This document shows, piece by piece, positions 51,938 to 60,778 of a stretch of 64,000 bases of DNA. Position numbers and translations under genes: made by a program. This stretch comes from Methylotenera_A sp044228245. GTDB lineage: Bacteria > Pseudomonadota > Gammaproteobacteria > Burkholderiales > Methylophilaceae. The first letter of the stretch is position 1. Each line of letters starts with the position of its first letter. A model generated the notes under the pieces. It made no database searches. It had not been told where the DNA came from and saw only the letters and a list, made by a program, of their open reading frames with translations. The stretch lies in NCBI GenBank assembly GCA_044228245.1, contig JBGAVG010000005.1:62001-126000 (forward strand). The letters are read 5' to 3'.

Positions 51938-52954
51938 ATGAGCGACCATCAGCTGGCCGACTGGCGTCAACATGCGTTAACGCTGGAAACCGAAGTCAAC
52001 AAAGTCGTGGTTGGTCAGGCTAACCCCGTACGCTTAATCACAACGGCCATTTTTGCACGCGGCCATGTTTTGCTGGAAGGTGATGTGGGCGTGGGCAAGA
52101 CCACGTTGTTACGCGCCTTTACGCGCGCCATTGGCGGCGGTTATCAGCGTATCGAGGGCACGATTGACCTCATGCCGAACGACCTGGTGTATCACACCTA
52201 CTTGGGCGAGGATGGAAAACCGCATGTCAGCCCCGGTCCATTGCTGATGTCTGGCGAAAATCTCTCGGTATTTTTCTTTAACGAAATCAACCGAGCCCGC
52301 CCGCAGGTACACTCGCTGATGTTGCGTGTAATGGCGGAGCGCACGCTGACTGCGTTTAACAAGGAGCACTACTTTCCGCACATGCTGGTGTTTGCAGACC
52401 GCAATCAGGTGGAAAAGGAAGAAACCTTTGATATTCCATCTGCCGCGCGTGACCGTTTTATGATGGAAATCCCCATCGTTGTGCCGACAGACCCGGATAT
52501 TATGGAGTCTTTAGTATTTAATACTCGTTTCCATGATGTCGATGCTTTGGTCGAAACCATTGCAAAAGACGTGCTGCAGTTTGATCAGTTAAATACTTTT
52601 GCCGCCAAACTGCAGGACAGCATTTCCGCCAGCCCAACATTACGCAAATACACGCTCGACTTGTGGCGCGCGACCAGATCGCCCACGGATTACGGCATCA
52701 AGGTTTCTGGTGTGGATATGAAGCGTTTGGTGCTTTCCGGTGCCAGCCCGCGCGGCATGGCGATGTTGTTGCGGGCTGCGCGTGTCAACGCGTGGCTGAA
52801 TGACCGCGATGCGGTACTGCCCGACGACATCCACGCGGTATTTCATGAAACCATTGCGCACCGGGTCGTGTTTAGCCCGGTCTATGAAATGCGCCGTACT
52901 GAAATCGCGCGGGAAATGTTAAGTGGCATTGTGAATGCGATTGCCGCACCTTAA
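51938..52954 (+). CDS. mxaR: MoxR-family AAA ATPase of the methanol oxidation cluster
   Basis: 338 residues. Walker A is GDVGVGKTTLL, Walker B FFFNEINRARPQ, and the arginine-bearing SAARDRFMME sensor region follows. MoxR ATPases act as chaperones for metal insertion with von Willebrand factor A partners. The five genes after it match mxaS, A, C, K and L in order. An AGGA stands eight bases ahead of the ATG. Confidence 0.9.
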   Translation: MSDHQLADWRQHALTLETEVNKVVVGQANPVRLITTAIFARGHVLLEGDVGVGKTTLLRAFTRAIGGGYQRIEGTIDLMPNDLVYHTYLGEDGKPHVSPGPLLMSGENLSVFFFNEINRARPQVHSLMLRVMAERTLTAFNKEHYFPHMLVFADRNQVEKEETFDIPSAARDRFMMEIPIVVPTDPDIMESLVFNTRFHDVDALVETIAKDVLQFDQLNTFAAKLQDSISASPTLRKYTLDLWRATRSPTDYGIKVSGVDMKRLVLSGASPRGMAMLLRAARVNAWLNDRDAVLPDDIHAVFHETIAHRVVFSPVYEMRRTEIAREMLSGIVNAIAAP

Positions 52955-52968
52955 GTCATTACCGGCTC

Positions 52969-53829
52969 ATGCAAGATTACATTAAAGAATTCAGCTACCA
53001 CATCGCATGGCGTTCGCGCGCGCGGCGCCCCGGCAGCCATAAAAGCAACCAGCGCGGCATGGGTATGGAGTTTCGCGGCCACACCACGCTGCTTGCTTAC
53101 CCGGATCCGCGCCGCATCGACATACGCCAGACCATACGCGATCCGCTGGAACAAATCTATGTGCGTATTTTTAACCAAAAAAGCGTCGTGCCAGTGTTCG
53201 TGTTGTGCGATCTGTCAGGCTCGATGCAGTATGGCAGCCAACAGCGAAAACTCTCGGTAGCGGCAGACATTACCCAATCTGTCGCGCAATCAGCCGTTCA
53301 CCATAGTGATCCGGTCGGGTTTATCGGCTTTGACGATGAAATTCGCGAAGACTGGATATGCACGCTATCCGCCAGACCGCACGCCGCAATTGAAATGGCA
53401 GAAAACCTTAGAAATTATGAGCCGCCTGCTGTGGGTAGCGCCGCTCTTATGGAAACCGTACGCCTGTTACCGCGTGAACGTTCGCTGATATTTCTGGTAT
53501 CTGACTTCCATATGCCGATGCACGACCTGGAGGAAGCGCTGATCCTGATGCTGCGCCACCACATTATTCCTGTCGTGCTGTGGGATAGCGCTGAATATTC
53601 TGATTTGCCTGAGTTTGGCATTGCCAGCTTGACGGACCCGGAAACCGGCGCCAAGCGCACCTTGCTGCTGCGCAAGGAATACCGTGAACGCATTCTGCAA
53701 AGCTTTGCTGACAGACGCAAGAAAATCGAGGATCTGTTTCTGCAATTCGACATGCAACCGTTCTTTGTAGAAAACAGCTTCGATGCTGACGATTTAACCG
53801 ACTATTTTCACCAGTATGTGGCCGCCTAG
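52969..53829 (+). CDS. mxaS: MxaS, DUF58/vWA-like protein
   Basis: 286 residues, soluble, no signal peptide. It begins YHIAWRSRARRPGSHKSNQRG and carries the DUF58 core with a MIDAS-type metal motif, CDLSGSMQYG near residue 83. In methanol dehydrogenase clusters MxaS partners the MoxR ATPase. Encoded 14 bp after mxaR. Confidence 0.85.
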   Translation: MQDYIKEFSYHIAWRSRARRPGSHKSNQRGMGMEFRGHTTLLAYPDPRRIDIRQTIRDPLEQIYVRIFNQKSVVPVFVLCDLSGSMQYGSQQRKLSVAADITQSVAQSAVHHSDPVGFIGFDDEIREDWICTLSARPHAAIEMAENLRNYEPPAVGSAALMETVRLLPRERSLIFLVSDFHMPMHDLEEALILMLRHHIIPVVLWDSAEYSDLPEFGIASLTDPETGAKRTLLLRKEYRERILQSFADRRKKIEDLFLQFDMQPFFVENSFDADDLTDYFHQYVAA

Positions 53830-53832
53830 CGA

Positions 53833-54822
53833 ATGAGTACCGATATGCACCCAAGCTTGATTAAACTGTTGTTCATTTTTATGACCGCCCTGCTTGGCAT
53901 GCCAGCTGCCTTTGCGGATGTCGCGTTGCCCTCTGTCGATGAAAAATATGTTTCTGTTCAAGAAATTAACCCAACCCGTGACGCCGGCTACGTCGTAGGC
54001 GACGTGCTGGACAGAACCATTACCCTTAACATCAAAAAACCTTATGAACTGGTGAAAGAGTCCTTGCCGATTGTAGGCTATGAACATCGCTGGAAAGGGC
54101 AGATTTCCGGCATCGAACTGGTAAACATAACGACCGAGGAACACAAGCACAGCGATGGCGTCACCCATGTGTTACATTTAAGCTATCAGGTTTTTACCAC
54201 CAGCCGTACTGCAAAGCCTGCGGCACTGCGTGGCGAAATCATCAAGCTTCGCGATACCGGCAATCGGGAAGTAGTGCAGTACCGCATCCCTTCCTTCAAT
54301 TTCCGTGTCTCGCCGCTTTCCGTGTATGGCCAGGTGGTACTCAAAGACGAACTGAGCCCGTTCCATCCGCCCTTGCTGCTGGATTCGAGTAAAGAAAAAC
54401 GTTATGTCCGGATTCTAGCCGGCCTGCTTGGCTTATCGCTGCTCGGACTGCTTTACATTCTGGGAATGCATGCGTGGCTGCCAAGAATGGGCGCGCCTTT
54501 TGCCAGAGCCTATCGTGACATCCGTAAAATGCCCAACGATGCGGCAGGCATACAGCAGGCTGTCGCGCGCGTACATCAATCGCTCAACAAAACGGCTGGA
54601 AGCAGCGTGTTCAGCAACAATATCGAGCATTTTCTGCAAACAAAACCGGCTTTTATTCCCATGAAAGACGACCTGAAACAGTTCTTTGACTTGTCCCGCA
54701 GAGTGTTTTTTGAGCCGAAAATTTCGATTGATACTAACGAGAAACCTAAAGCCTGGCTATTAACATTTTGCCGCCACCTGCGTGATTGTGAGCGCGGGCT
54801 AAATCCATATGCAGGTGTATGA
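53833..54822 (+). CDS. mxaA: MxaA, methanol dehydrogenase calcium-insertion accessory protein
   Basis: 329 residues: signal peptide (LLFIFMTALLGMPAAFA), a periplasmic region, one membrane helix near residues 196-214 (ILAGLLGLSLLGLLYILG) and a cytosolic tail. Layout and place between mxaS and mxaC fit MxaA, related in organisation to BatD proteins. Classical genetics in methylotrophs links mxaA, K and L to calcium insertion into methanol dehydrogenase. Overlaps mxaC by 4 bp. Confidence 0.83.
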   Translation: MSTDMHPSLIKLLFIFMTALLGMPAAFADVALPSVDEKYVSVQEINPTRDAGYVVGDVLDRTITLNIKKPYELVKESLPIVGYEHRWKGQISGIELVNITTEEHKHSDGVTHVLHLSYQVFTTSRTAKPAALRGEIIKLRDTGNREVVQYRIPSFNFRVSPLSVYGQVVLKDELSPFHPPLLLDSSKEKRYVRILAGLLGLSLLGLLYILGMHAWLPRMGAPFARAYRDIRKMPNDAAGIQQAVARVHQSLNKTAGSSVFSNNIEHFLQTKPAFIPMKDDLKQFFDLSRRVFFEPKISIDTNEKPKAWLLTFCRHLRDCERGLNPYAGV

Positions 54823-55808
54823 TGGGATTTAATCACCCTTATGTGCTGTGGTTACTGCCGCTTGCCCTGCTGCCCATTCTGCTCGAACGCTCGCATAGCC
54901 GCAGCTATTCATGGCTGAGCATGCTGCCTAAAGACCCCTTGTCCAATCTGGTCGGGTTTCTGCTTAAGGTGCTGGCCGCGATCAGCCTCTTCTGCATTAT
55001 ATTGGGCTTATCGGGGCCGCACAGCCTGGAACAGCAAGTCGAACGTATCGGTGTGGGTGCGCAAATTGCGATTGTGCTGGACCGAAGTGCCAGCATGGAC
55101 GATGCGTTCTCGGGAGGCGGCGTTAATGGGCAAGTCGGCGAAACCAAATCAGTCGCGGCCAGCCGCCTGATGACCGAATTTGTCAATGCGCGCCAGAACG
55201 ACATGATTGGCGTCATTACCTTCAGCAATTCGGCCATGTATGTACTGCCGCTGACGGAAAGCAGAGAGGCCGTTTTAGCGGCTATCCGCGCCACCGCTGG
55301 CAATTCGCTTTTTCAAACCAATATCGGCGGCGGCTTGACCAGCGCAGTGAGCCTGTTTGAAAACGTACCGGATTCCGGCTCGCGCGCCATTATCCTGCTT
55401 TCTGACGGTGCCGGGCGCATGGGTGCGGAGGCCCAGCAAAAGCTGCGCGATTGGCTGCAACGATACAACATTAGCCTTTACTGGATCGTATTAAGGCAAC
55501 CAGGCGGAATCAGTATTTTTGGTGAAAAATACGTGCAGCAGGATGACGGACCGCTCCCGGTAGAAATCGAACTGTACGAATATTTTAAAACCTTGCGCAC
55601 GCCTTTTAATGCCTATGAAGCGGAAGACCCAACCTCATTGGCGACTGCCATTGCGGACATCAACCAAAAAGAAAAAAAACCTATTAAATACATGGAAAGA
55701 ATACCCGGCAAGGACTTCACACAAGCGTGCTATTTCATCGCCGCCTTGATGATTGCAGTGCTGCTGGGCGTAAAATATCTGGAGGTTAGAACATGGCGTT
55801 CGGCTTGA
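54819..55808 (+). CDS. mxaC: MxaC, membrane von Willebrand A protein
   Basis: 329 residues. Two N-terminal membrane segments are followed by a vWA domain with the MIDAS motif LDRSASMDDAF near residue 88 and a further helix at the C-terminus (CYFIAALMIAVLLGVKYL). This is the BatA-like design. Its stop lies 16 bp inside mxaK. Confidence 0.83.
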   Translation: MMGFNHPYVLWLLPLALLPILLERSHSRSYSWLSMLPKDPLSNLVGFLLKVLAAISLFCIILGLSGPHSLEQQVERIGVGAQIAIVLDRSASMDDAFSGGGVNGQVGETKSVAASRLMTEFVNARQNDMIGVITFSNSAMYVLPLTESREAVLAAIRATAGNSLFQTNIGGGLTSAVSLFENVPDSGSRAIILLSDGAGRMGAEAQQKLRDWLQRYNISLYWIVLRQPGGISIFGEKYVQQDDGPLPVEIELYEYFKTLRTPFNAYEAEDPTSLATAIADINQKEKKPIKYMERIPGKDFTQACYFIAALMIAVLLGVKYLEVRTWRSA

Positions 55809-56347
55809 GGTTTATCAGCGTAAAAAAACTCACTATCGCATTGATCGTGCTTGCCATGGCTGCAGCCACCGGCATTGCCTACGAGCTCAATCGCATTCGC
55901 CAGATAAACGCCTTTAACACTGCTGTAAGTACGGGCAAGAATCCGCAAACCGATAAACAAAGCTTTGAGGCAAGATACTCAACCGCATATTGGCTTGCTA
56001 AAAATGAGCGCTTTAAAGAAGCCACACTGCTATTTTCGCAATTAGGACAGAAAGGCACGAATAGCCAGCGCGCGGCCGTTCACCATAATATCGGCAACAT
56101 GTTCTTTCTTAAAAGCCTGCAAGTCAGCGGCGGCAACGACTCTAAAGTGCGCGATGAAGTTGAATATCTGCTCACTCAGGCACACGGATCCTATAAGCAA
56201 TCGCTGAAGCTCGACAATAGCAACTGGGGAACACGCAGAAACCTGGACCGGGTGATTTCGTTGCTGCCTGAAACGCCCACGCCTGGTGTCGGCGAATCAG
56301 ATTCACCGGGACTGATCATGGGCAATATCCCGGTCGGACTGCCATAA
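55793..56347 (+). CDS. mxaK: MxaK, membrane-anchored accessory protein
   Basis: 184 residues. One N-terminal helix (LTIALIVLAMAAATGIAYEL) is followed by a periplasmic TPR-like part (YSTAYWLAKNERFKEATLLF, AAVHHNIGNMFFLKSL), resembling BatC-type proteins. Overlaps mxaC by 16 bp, and its stop is directly followed by the mxaL ATG. Confidence 0.8.
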   Translation: MAFGLRFISVKKLTIALIVLAMAAATGIAYELNRIRQINAFNTAVSTGKNPQTDKQSFEARYSTAYWLAKNERFKEATLLFSQLGQKGTNSQRAAVHHNIGNMFFLKSLQVSGGNDSKVRDEVEYLLTQAHGSYKQSLKLDNSNWGTRRNLDRVISLLPETPTPGVGESDSPGLIMGNIPVGLP

Positions 56348-57379
56348 ATGAGAAAGTTTTTAAGCTACCTGAAAAGCCAGCGCGACACGGCACTTTTAGC
56401 AAGTGCTCTGCTTTTGCTGATGATTGCGCTTTTTCATCCGACGGTGCCGATTAAGCATAATATTTATACCTACCTGCTGGTCGCGGATATTTCGCAAAGC
56501 ATGAATGTGGTCGATATGAAAATAGATGGCAAGCCGGTCAGCCGCCTTGCGCGCACACAAAAAGTCATGCATGAAATGCTTTCCTCATTGCCGTGCGGCA
56601 CCAAGGTCAGCGTCGGTTTATTCGCTGGTGTCAGTGTCGCTGCGCTGTATCATCCCATCGAGGTCTGTGCCAACTTTGCGGCCTTGCAGGGCACGATTGA
56701 TCATCTGGACTGGCGAACGGCGTGGTCTGGCAACAGCCGTATCCGCGAGAGCCTGTATAACACCGCCAGGACAATTCGCAGCTTCCCCGAGCCTGCACAG
56801 GTAGTGTTTTTTACCGATGGCGAGGAAGCGCCAAAATTACATGTCTTTAACACCAGAGACCTCAAAGATTTTCAAGGCGGAGATGGCTGGATTTTTGTCG
56901 GCATAGGTTCCGAAAAGGGCGCGGCTATCCCAAAATTGAGTGATAAAAACCAGCTCATCGGCTATTGGTCGAATGAGAGTTTTGCTTTACAGCCGGGGGT
57001 CGCACAAATCTCTGAATCAAATATCGGGATAAGGGATGATAATGTTGCAGGAGGCGAAAGTGACCGCTATATCTCCAAACTTAACGAAGAATATTTAAAA
57101 TCTGTCGCCAAAGAAATTGGCGGCCATTATGTTAATGGGGGGAGCGTTCATGCCATACTGGATGCAATGAAAAACCAGAAACCGGCGCGCCGCGATGTCG
57201 CCCCATTCGACCTGCACTGGATACTCGCTTCTTTAGCAGGCCTGTTATTGCTTTCTGCCTATATCAGCAGACATCCAATCCGCGACATCCGTGAATCACT
57301 GAACTTATACAAAAACACGCTGAAGCGGCGTTATCCCAAGAACGAAACTGCCATCGCGCATGACAACCATTTGAATTAG
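56348..57379 (+). CDS. mxaL: MxaL, membrane von Willebrand A protein
   Basis: 343 residues. One N-terminal helix, a vWA domain with the MIDAS-type VADISQSMNVVDM near residue 50 and a FFTDGEEAP loop, and a final membrane helix (WILASLAGLLLLSAYI). Last gene of the cluster; mxaD, often next, is not here, since the following gene comes from the other strand. Confidence 0.82.
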   Translation: MRKFLSYLKSQRDTALLASALLLLMIALFHPTVPIKHNIYTYLLVADISQSMNVVDMKIDGKPVSRLARTQKVMHEMLSSLPCGTKVSVGLFAGVSVAALYHPIEVCANFAALQGTIDHLDWRTAWSGNSRIRESLYNTARTIRSFPEPAQVVFFTDGEEAPKLHVFNTRDLKDFQGGDGWIFVGIGSEKGAAIPKLSDKNQLIGYWSNESFALQPGVAQISESNIGIRDDNVAGGESDRYISKLNEEYLKSVAKEIGGHYVNGGSVHAILDAMKNQKPARRDVAPFDLHWILASLAGLLLLSAYISRHPIRDIRESLNLYKNTLKRRYPKNETAIAHDNHLN

Positions 57380-57418
57380 CACGCCCAGTCGGTGATATTG
57401 AGAAGCTTGGCTGCCAAT

Positions 57419-57880
57419 CTAAACCGTTAACAATGCATTTGGCTTGCCCCAGCGCAACCAGACTCGTAGCCGCCTTAATTCATTTTCGTTTTCTGTACTG
57501 GTGAATAGAATAACGGGCGGCAATGCGAGCCAGAAGCCATTCCGCTTAAAATTCAAAACAGTGACTCTGGCGTGAATAAAGGTATTGTTTGCAAGCGCGG
57601 GCTCAAGTTGCTGTCCCCGCTTATTCAAAAGCCTGAACTGGCCTTTGGCATTTACTTCCAGTGCCTGCCAGGATACCGGCAGCAGCAATAAGGCATCGCG
57701 TAAAATATAATATCCACTCGATAACATAATCAGCAAAATTGTGCCAAACTGCAGAAGCGCAGGGATCGGCAGTACAATTAAAATGAGGCAGCAAACCATT
57801 GAAATGAAAACCAGCAGCCCCAACATCATCCTGGAAGGCTTAAGCTTGATATGGATAGGCTGTTGTAATATGGGTTTCAT
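57419..57880 (-). CDS. YgfX-like membrane protein
   Basis: 153 residues with two adjacent membrane helices (about 19-38 and 42-60) followed by a cytosolic domain ending in LRRLRVWLRW. Layout and position beside ygfZ match YgfX (CptA), which in E. coli is encoded with SdhE near ygfZ. The usual partner sdhE is not in the window. Sequence match judged by eye only. Confidence 0.62.
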   Translation of the reverse strand: MKPILQQPIHIKLKPSRMMLGLLVFISMVCCLILIVLPIPALLQFGTILLIMLSSGYYILRDALLLLPVSWQALEVNAKGQFRLLNKRGQQLEPALANNTFIHARVTVLNFKRNGFWLALPPVILFTSTENENELRRLRVWLRWGKPNALLTV

Positions 57881-57913
57881 GTTGGGTTGTAATTAAATAA
57901 GGCAGATATTGGC

Positions 57914-58948
57914 ATGACAGCAGCAGAATGGCAAACAGGTTTAGTAATGCAAGGCGCGGTGATAGAAAATGGCGCAGTGATGCACTTCGGCAATCCAGAC
58001 GCGGAGCTCATAGCCACCGCAAAGGTTAATGTGCTGTGTGACCTGACACACCTCGGCTTACTGGAAATCAATGGCGCTGACGCTGTTACTTTCCTGCAGG
58101 GCCTGGTCACCAATGACGTGAAATTGCTGGCGGGCAATAACGCGCATTACACCGCTTACTGCACCCCGAAGGGCCGCATGCTGGCGCTGTTTCTGGCCTT
58201 TGCGCACCATGATCATCTGCATCTGCAGTTCAGCCGCGAGTTGCTGGAACCCATCATGAAGCGCCTGAAAATGTACGTGATGCGTAGCAAAGTGGATATT
58301 AAGGATGCTTCTGAAGACATTATCAAGTTTGGATTAAATGGTCCAGAAGCCGCAAAACTATTAGTACCATTGTTTACGAAGGTTCCAAGCCAGGACTACG
58401 AACTGGTGAGTCTGGAGAATGGCGCGATTCTTAAATTGCCAACAACAGGAAACAACTCACGTTTTGAAATTCTTACTGACGCTGTCAACGCACCAGCTAT
58501 CTGGAACGCACTCAAAGTGGATTGCCAGCCAGTCGGAAAGCCTTGCTGGGATTGGCTGGAGATACAGGCCGGCATTCCGGACATCACACCTGCAACACAG
58601 GAACAATTTGTGCCGCAAATGCTGAATCTGGATTTGCTCAACGCAATCAGCTTTAAAAAAGGCTGCTATACCGGGCAGGAAATTGTGGCGCGCACTCATT
58701 ATTTGGGCAGCGTTAAACGGCGCACTTATCTTGCCAGTATTGAATCAACTCACGCACCCTTGGCTGGTGACAAAGTGATGGATGACGCAAAAAATGAAGT
58801 TGGTCTGATTGTCAGAGTGGCCGTCAATCCTTCCGGCAGTTTCGATGCGCTTATCGAAATGCGTATCGACGCTAAAGAAGCAGGCAGCATTTATTGGAAC
58901 AACTCGGTTGTTACCCCTGAGAATCTGCCTTACGCTTTGGAATCTTAA
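57914..58948 (+). CDS. ygfZ: Folate-binding Fe-S assembly protein YgfZ
   Basis: 344 residues of the GcvT-like fold with the diagnostic motif KKGCYTGQEIVARTHY near residue 250. YgfZ uses tetrahydrofolate to help build or repair certain Fe-S enzymes. The ATG at 57914 is 33 bp from the divergent ygfX-like gene. Confidence 0.93.
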   Translation: MTAAEWQTGLVMQGAVIENGAVMHFGNPDAELIATAKVNVLCDLTHLGLLEINGADAVTFLQGLVTNDVKLLAGNNAHYTAYCTPKGRMLALFLAFAHHDHLHLQFSRELLEPIMKRLKMYVMRSKVDIKDASEDIIKFGLNGPEAAKLLVPLFTKVPSQDYELVSLENGAILKLPTTGNNSRFEILTDAVNAPAIWNALKVDCQPVGKPCWDWLEIQAGIPDITPATQEQFVPQMLNLDLLNAISFKKGCYTGQEIVARTHYLGSVKRRTYLASIESTHAPLAGDKVMDDAKNEVGLIVRVAVNPSGSFDALIEMRIDAKEAGSIYWNNSVVTPENLPYALES

Positions 58949-58954
58949 ACCAGG

Positions 58955-59293
58955 TTACTGGTTTTTATCGGAACCTTGCTTGGATGTTTCCGGTAACTGA
59001 TTGGCAGGCTGTGTCGGCAATGGCTGATCGATCACCTGATAGAACACTTCATCCTGCTTGATCATGCCGAGCTCGCTGCGTGCGCGTTCCTCAATTGCCG
59101 CAGTGCCCTGTTTTAAATCACGCACCTCGGCATTCAAGGTTTCATTGCGCTGTTTTAACGCGGCATTTTTGTCTTTTTGCTCGGTTATCTGCTGGTTGAC
59201 ATTCCACACTCGCAACCAGCTGCCCTTGCCTAGCCACAACGGATACTGCAGCAAGGCAATTAGGACCACAAAAATGAGTGTTAAAGCTTTCAA
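58955..59293 (-). CDS. ftsB: Cell division protein FtsB
   Basis: 112 residues: one N-terminal membrane helix (LTLIFVVLIALLQYPLWLG), then a periplasmic coiled coil (QQITEQKDKNAALKQRNETL) and the conserved ERARSELGMIKQDEVFYQV. FtsB joins FtsQ and FtsL in the divisome. Lies downstream of eno, its usual neighbour. Confidence 0.95.
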   Translation of the reverse strand: MKALTLIFVVLIALLQYPLWLGKGSWLRVWNVNQQITEQKDKNAALKQRNETLNAEVRDLKQGTAAIEERARSELGMIKQDEVFYQVIDQPLPTQPANQLPETSKQGSDKNQ

Positions 59294-59332
59294 AACAATG
59301 CGTTATGCTCAAGCTGACATGAATTATATTTT

Positions 59333-59434
59333 ATTTCAATTGTATCCGAGCTGAGACTAGGCACATTGTCGAAGACAGTACGCTTAGTACGGCGAGGCAA
59401 TGTAACAACGTATCGGCTTGAATACATTTGAAAT
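59333..59434. repeat. MITE-like palindromic element after eno
   Basis: A 102-bp block with inverted ends of about 24 bp: ATTTCAATTGTATCCGAGC on the left, and on the right the inverse ATTTCAAATGTATTCAAGC. A central hairpin is built from ACATTG...CAATGT and AGTAC-gctta-GTAC. It abuts the eno stop codon, and its core is similar to the element at 5953-6087. Confidence 0.6.
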
Positions 59435-60720
59435 TATTTGAATAGCTGGTAAAAAGCACCCTTACCTGCATAGCTGGTCGCATCGCCCAATTCTTCTTCA
59501 ATACGCAGTAATTGATTATATTTAGCCACGCGCTCAGAACGGCACAGTGAGCCCGTTTTGATTTGCAGTGCATTGGTCGCCACAGAAATATCCGCAATGG
59601 TCGTATCTTCTGTTTCGCCAGAGCGATGTGACACAACAGCGGTATAGCCGGCACGCTTAGCCATTTCGATGGTTTGGAAAGTTTCGGTCAAGGTGCCGAT
59701 CTGATTCACTTTGATCAACACCGAGTTGGCCACACCGCGCTGAATGCCTTCACGCAGGATTTTAGAGTTGGTCACGAACAGGTCGTCACCCACGAGCTGG
59801 GTGGTTTTGCCCAGGCGTTTGGTGAGAATATCCCAGCCGTCCCAGTCAAATTCGCTCATGCCGTCTTCAATCGTGATAATCGGATACTTGTCACACCATG
59901 TCGCTAAATAGTCAGTGAATTGCGCAGAAGTCAGTGCCAAACCTTCAGATTCAAGATGATATCTGCCATCCTTATAGAACTCGGTACTGGCACAATCCAG
60001 ACCCAGATAAACATCTCTACCCGGCTCGTAACCGGCTGCTGAAATCGCTTCCAGAATCAATTGGATAGCGGCTTCGTTGGATGGCAGATTAGGTGCAAAG
60101 CCGCCTTCATCACCTACCGTGGTTGCCAGTCCTTTTTTATGCAGCGTTTTCTTGAGCTGATGAAACACTTCCGCACCGCAGCGCAAAGCCTCACGGAAGG
60201 TTGGCAAGCCGGCCGGAATAATCATGAACTCCTGCATATCGACGCTGTTATCGGCATGCGCACCACCATTGATGATATTCATCATCGGCGTTGGCAACTG
60301 CATGGCGCCTGAGCCGCCCAAATAGCGGTACAGCGGCAAACCGCTCTCTTCAGCCGCGGCACGTGCGCAAGCCATCGAAACCGCCAAGATCGCATTGGCA
60401 CCCAGACGGTCTTTGTTTTCAGTACCATCCAGCTCGATCAGGGTTTTGTCGATAAAGCTTTGTTCTTCTGCATCCAGCCCAATAATCGCCTCTGTGATTT
60501 CCGTATTTACATTTTCTACCGCCTGTAGCACGCCTTTACCCAGGTAGCGGTCTTTGTCGCCATCGCGCAGCTCCATCGCCTCTTTAGCACCTGTAGATGC
60601 GCCCGACGGCACCGCCGCACGGCCAATTACGCCGCTTTCCAGCAATACGTCAGCCTCAACAGTTGGGTTACCGCGTGAATCCATAATTTCGCGGGCGATG
60701 ATATCTACGATGGCGCTCAT
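59434..60720 (-). CDS. eno: Enolase
   Basis: 428 residues; interconverts 2-phosphoglycerate and PEP. ARE-IMDSRGNPTVE start, SGASTGAKEA, the MMNIINGGAHADN segment, the metal Asp region TIEDGMSEFDWDGW, the catalytic VLIKVNQIGTLTE and SHRSGETEDTTIAD are all intact. AGGAG precedes the ATG. Part of pyrG-kdsA-eno-ftsB. Confidence 0.98.
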   Translation of the reverse strand: MSAIVDIIAREIMDSRGNPTVEADVLLESGVIGRAAVPSGASTGAKEAMELRDGDKDRYLGKGVLQAVENVNTEITEAIIGLDAEEQSFIDKTLIELDGTENKDRLGANAILAVSMACARAAAEESGLPLYRYLGGSGAMQLPTPMMNIINGGAHADNSVDMQEFMIIPAGLPTFREALRCGAEVFHQLKKTLHKKGLATTVGDEGGFAPNLPSNEAAIQLILEAISAAGYEPGRDVYLGLDCASTEFYKDGRYHLESEGLALTSAQFTDYLATWCDKYPIITIEDGMSEFDWDGWDILTKRLGKTTQLVGDDLFVTNSKILREGIQRGVANSVLIKVNQIGTLTETFQTIEMAKRAGYTAVVSHRSGETEDTTIADISVATNALQIKTGSLCRSERVAKYNQLLRIEEELGDATSYAGKGAFYQLFK

Positions 60721-60778
60721 GACTTTCTCCTAAAATTTACAAATTAACTTCACTTAATAACTACTGCTTACCGTCTTC

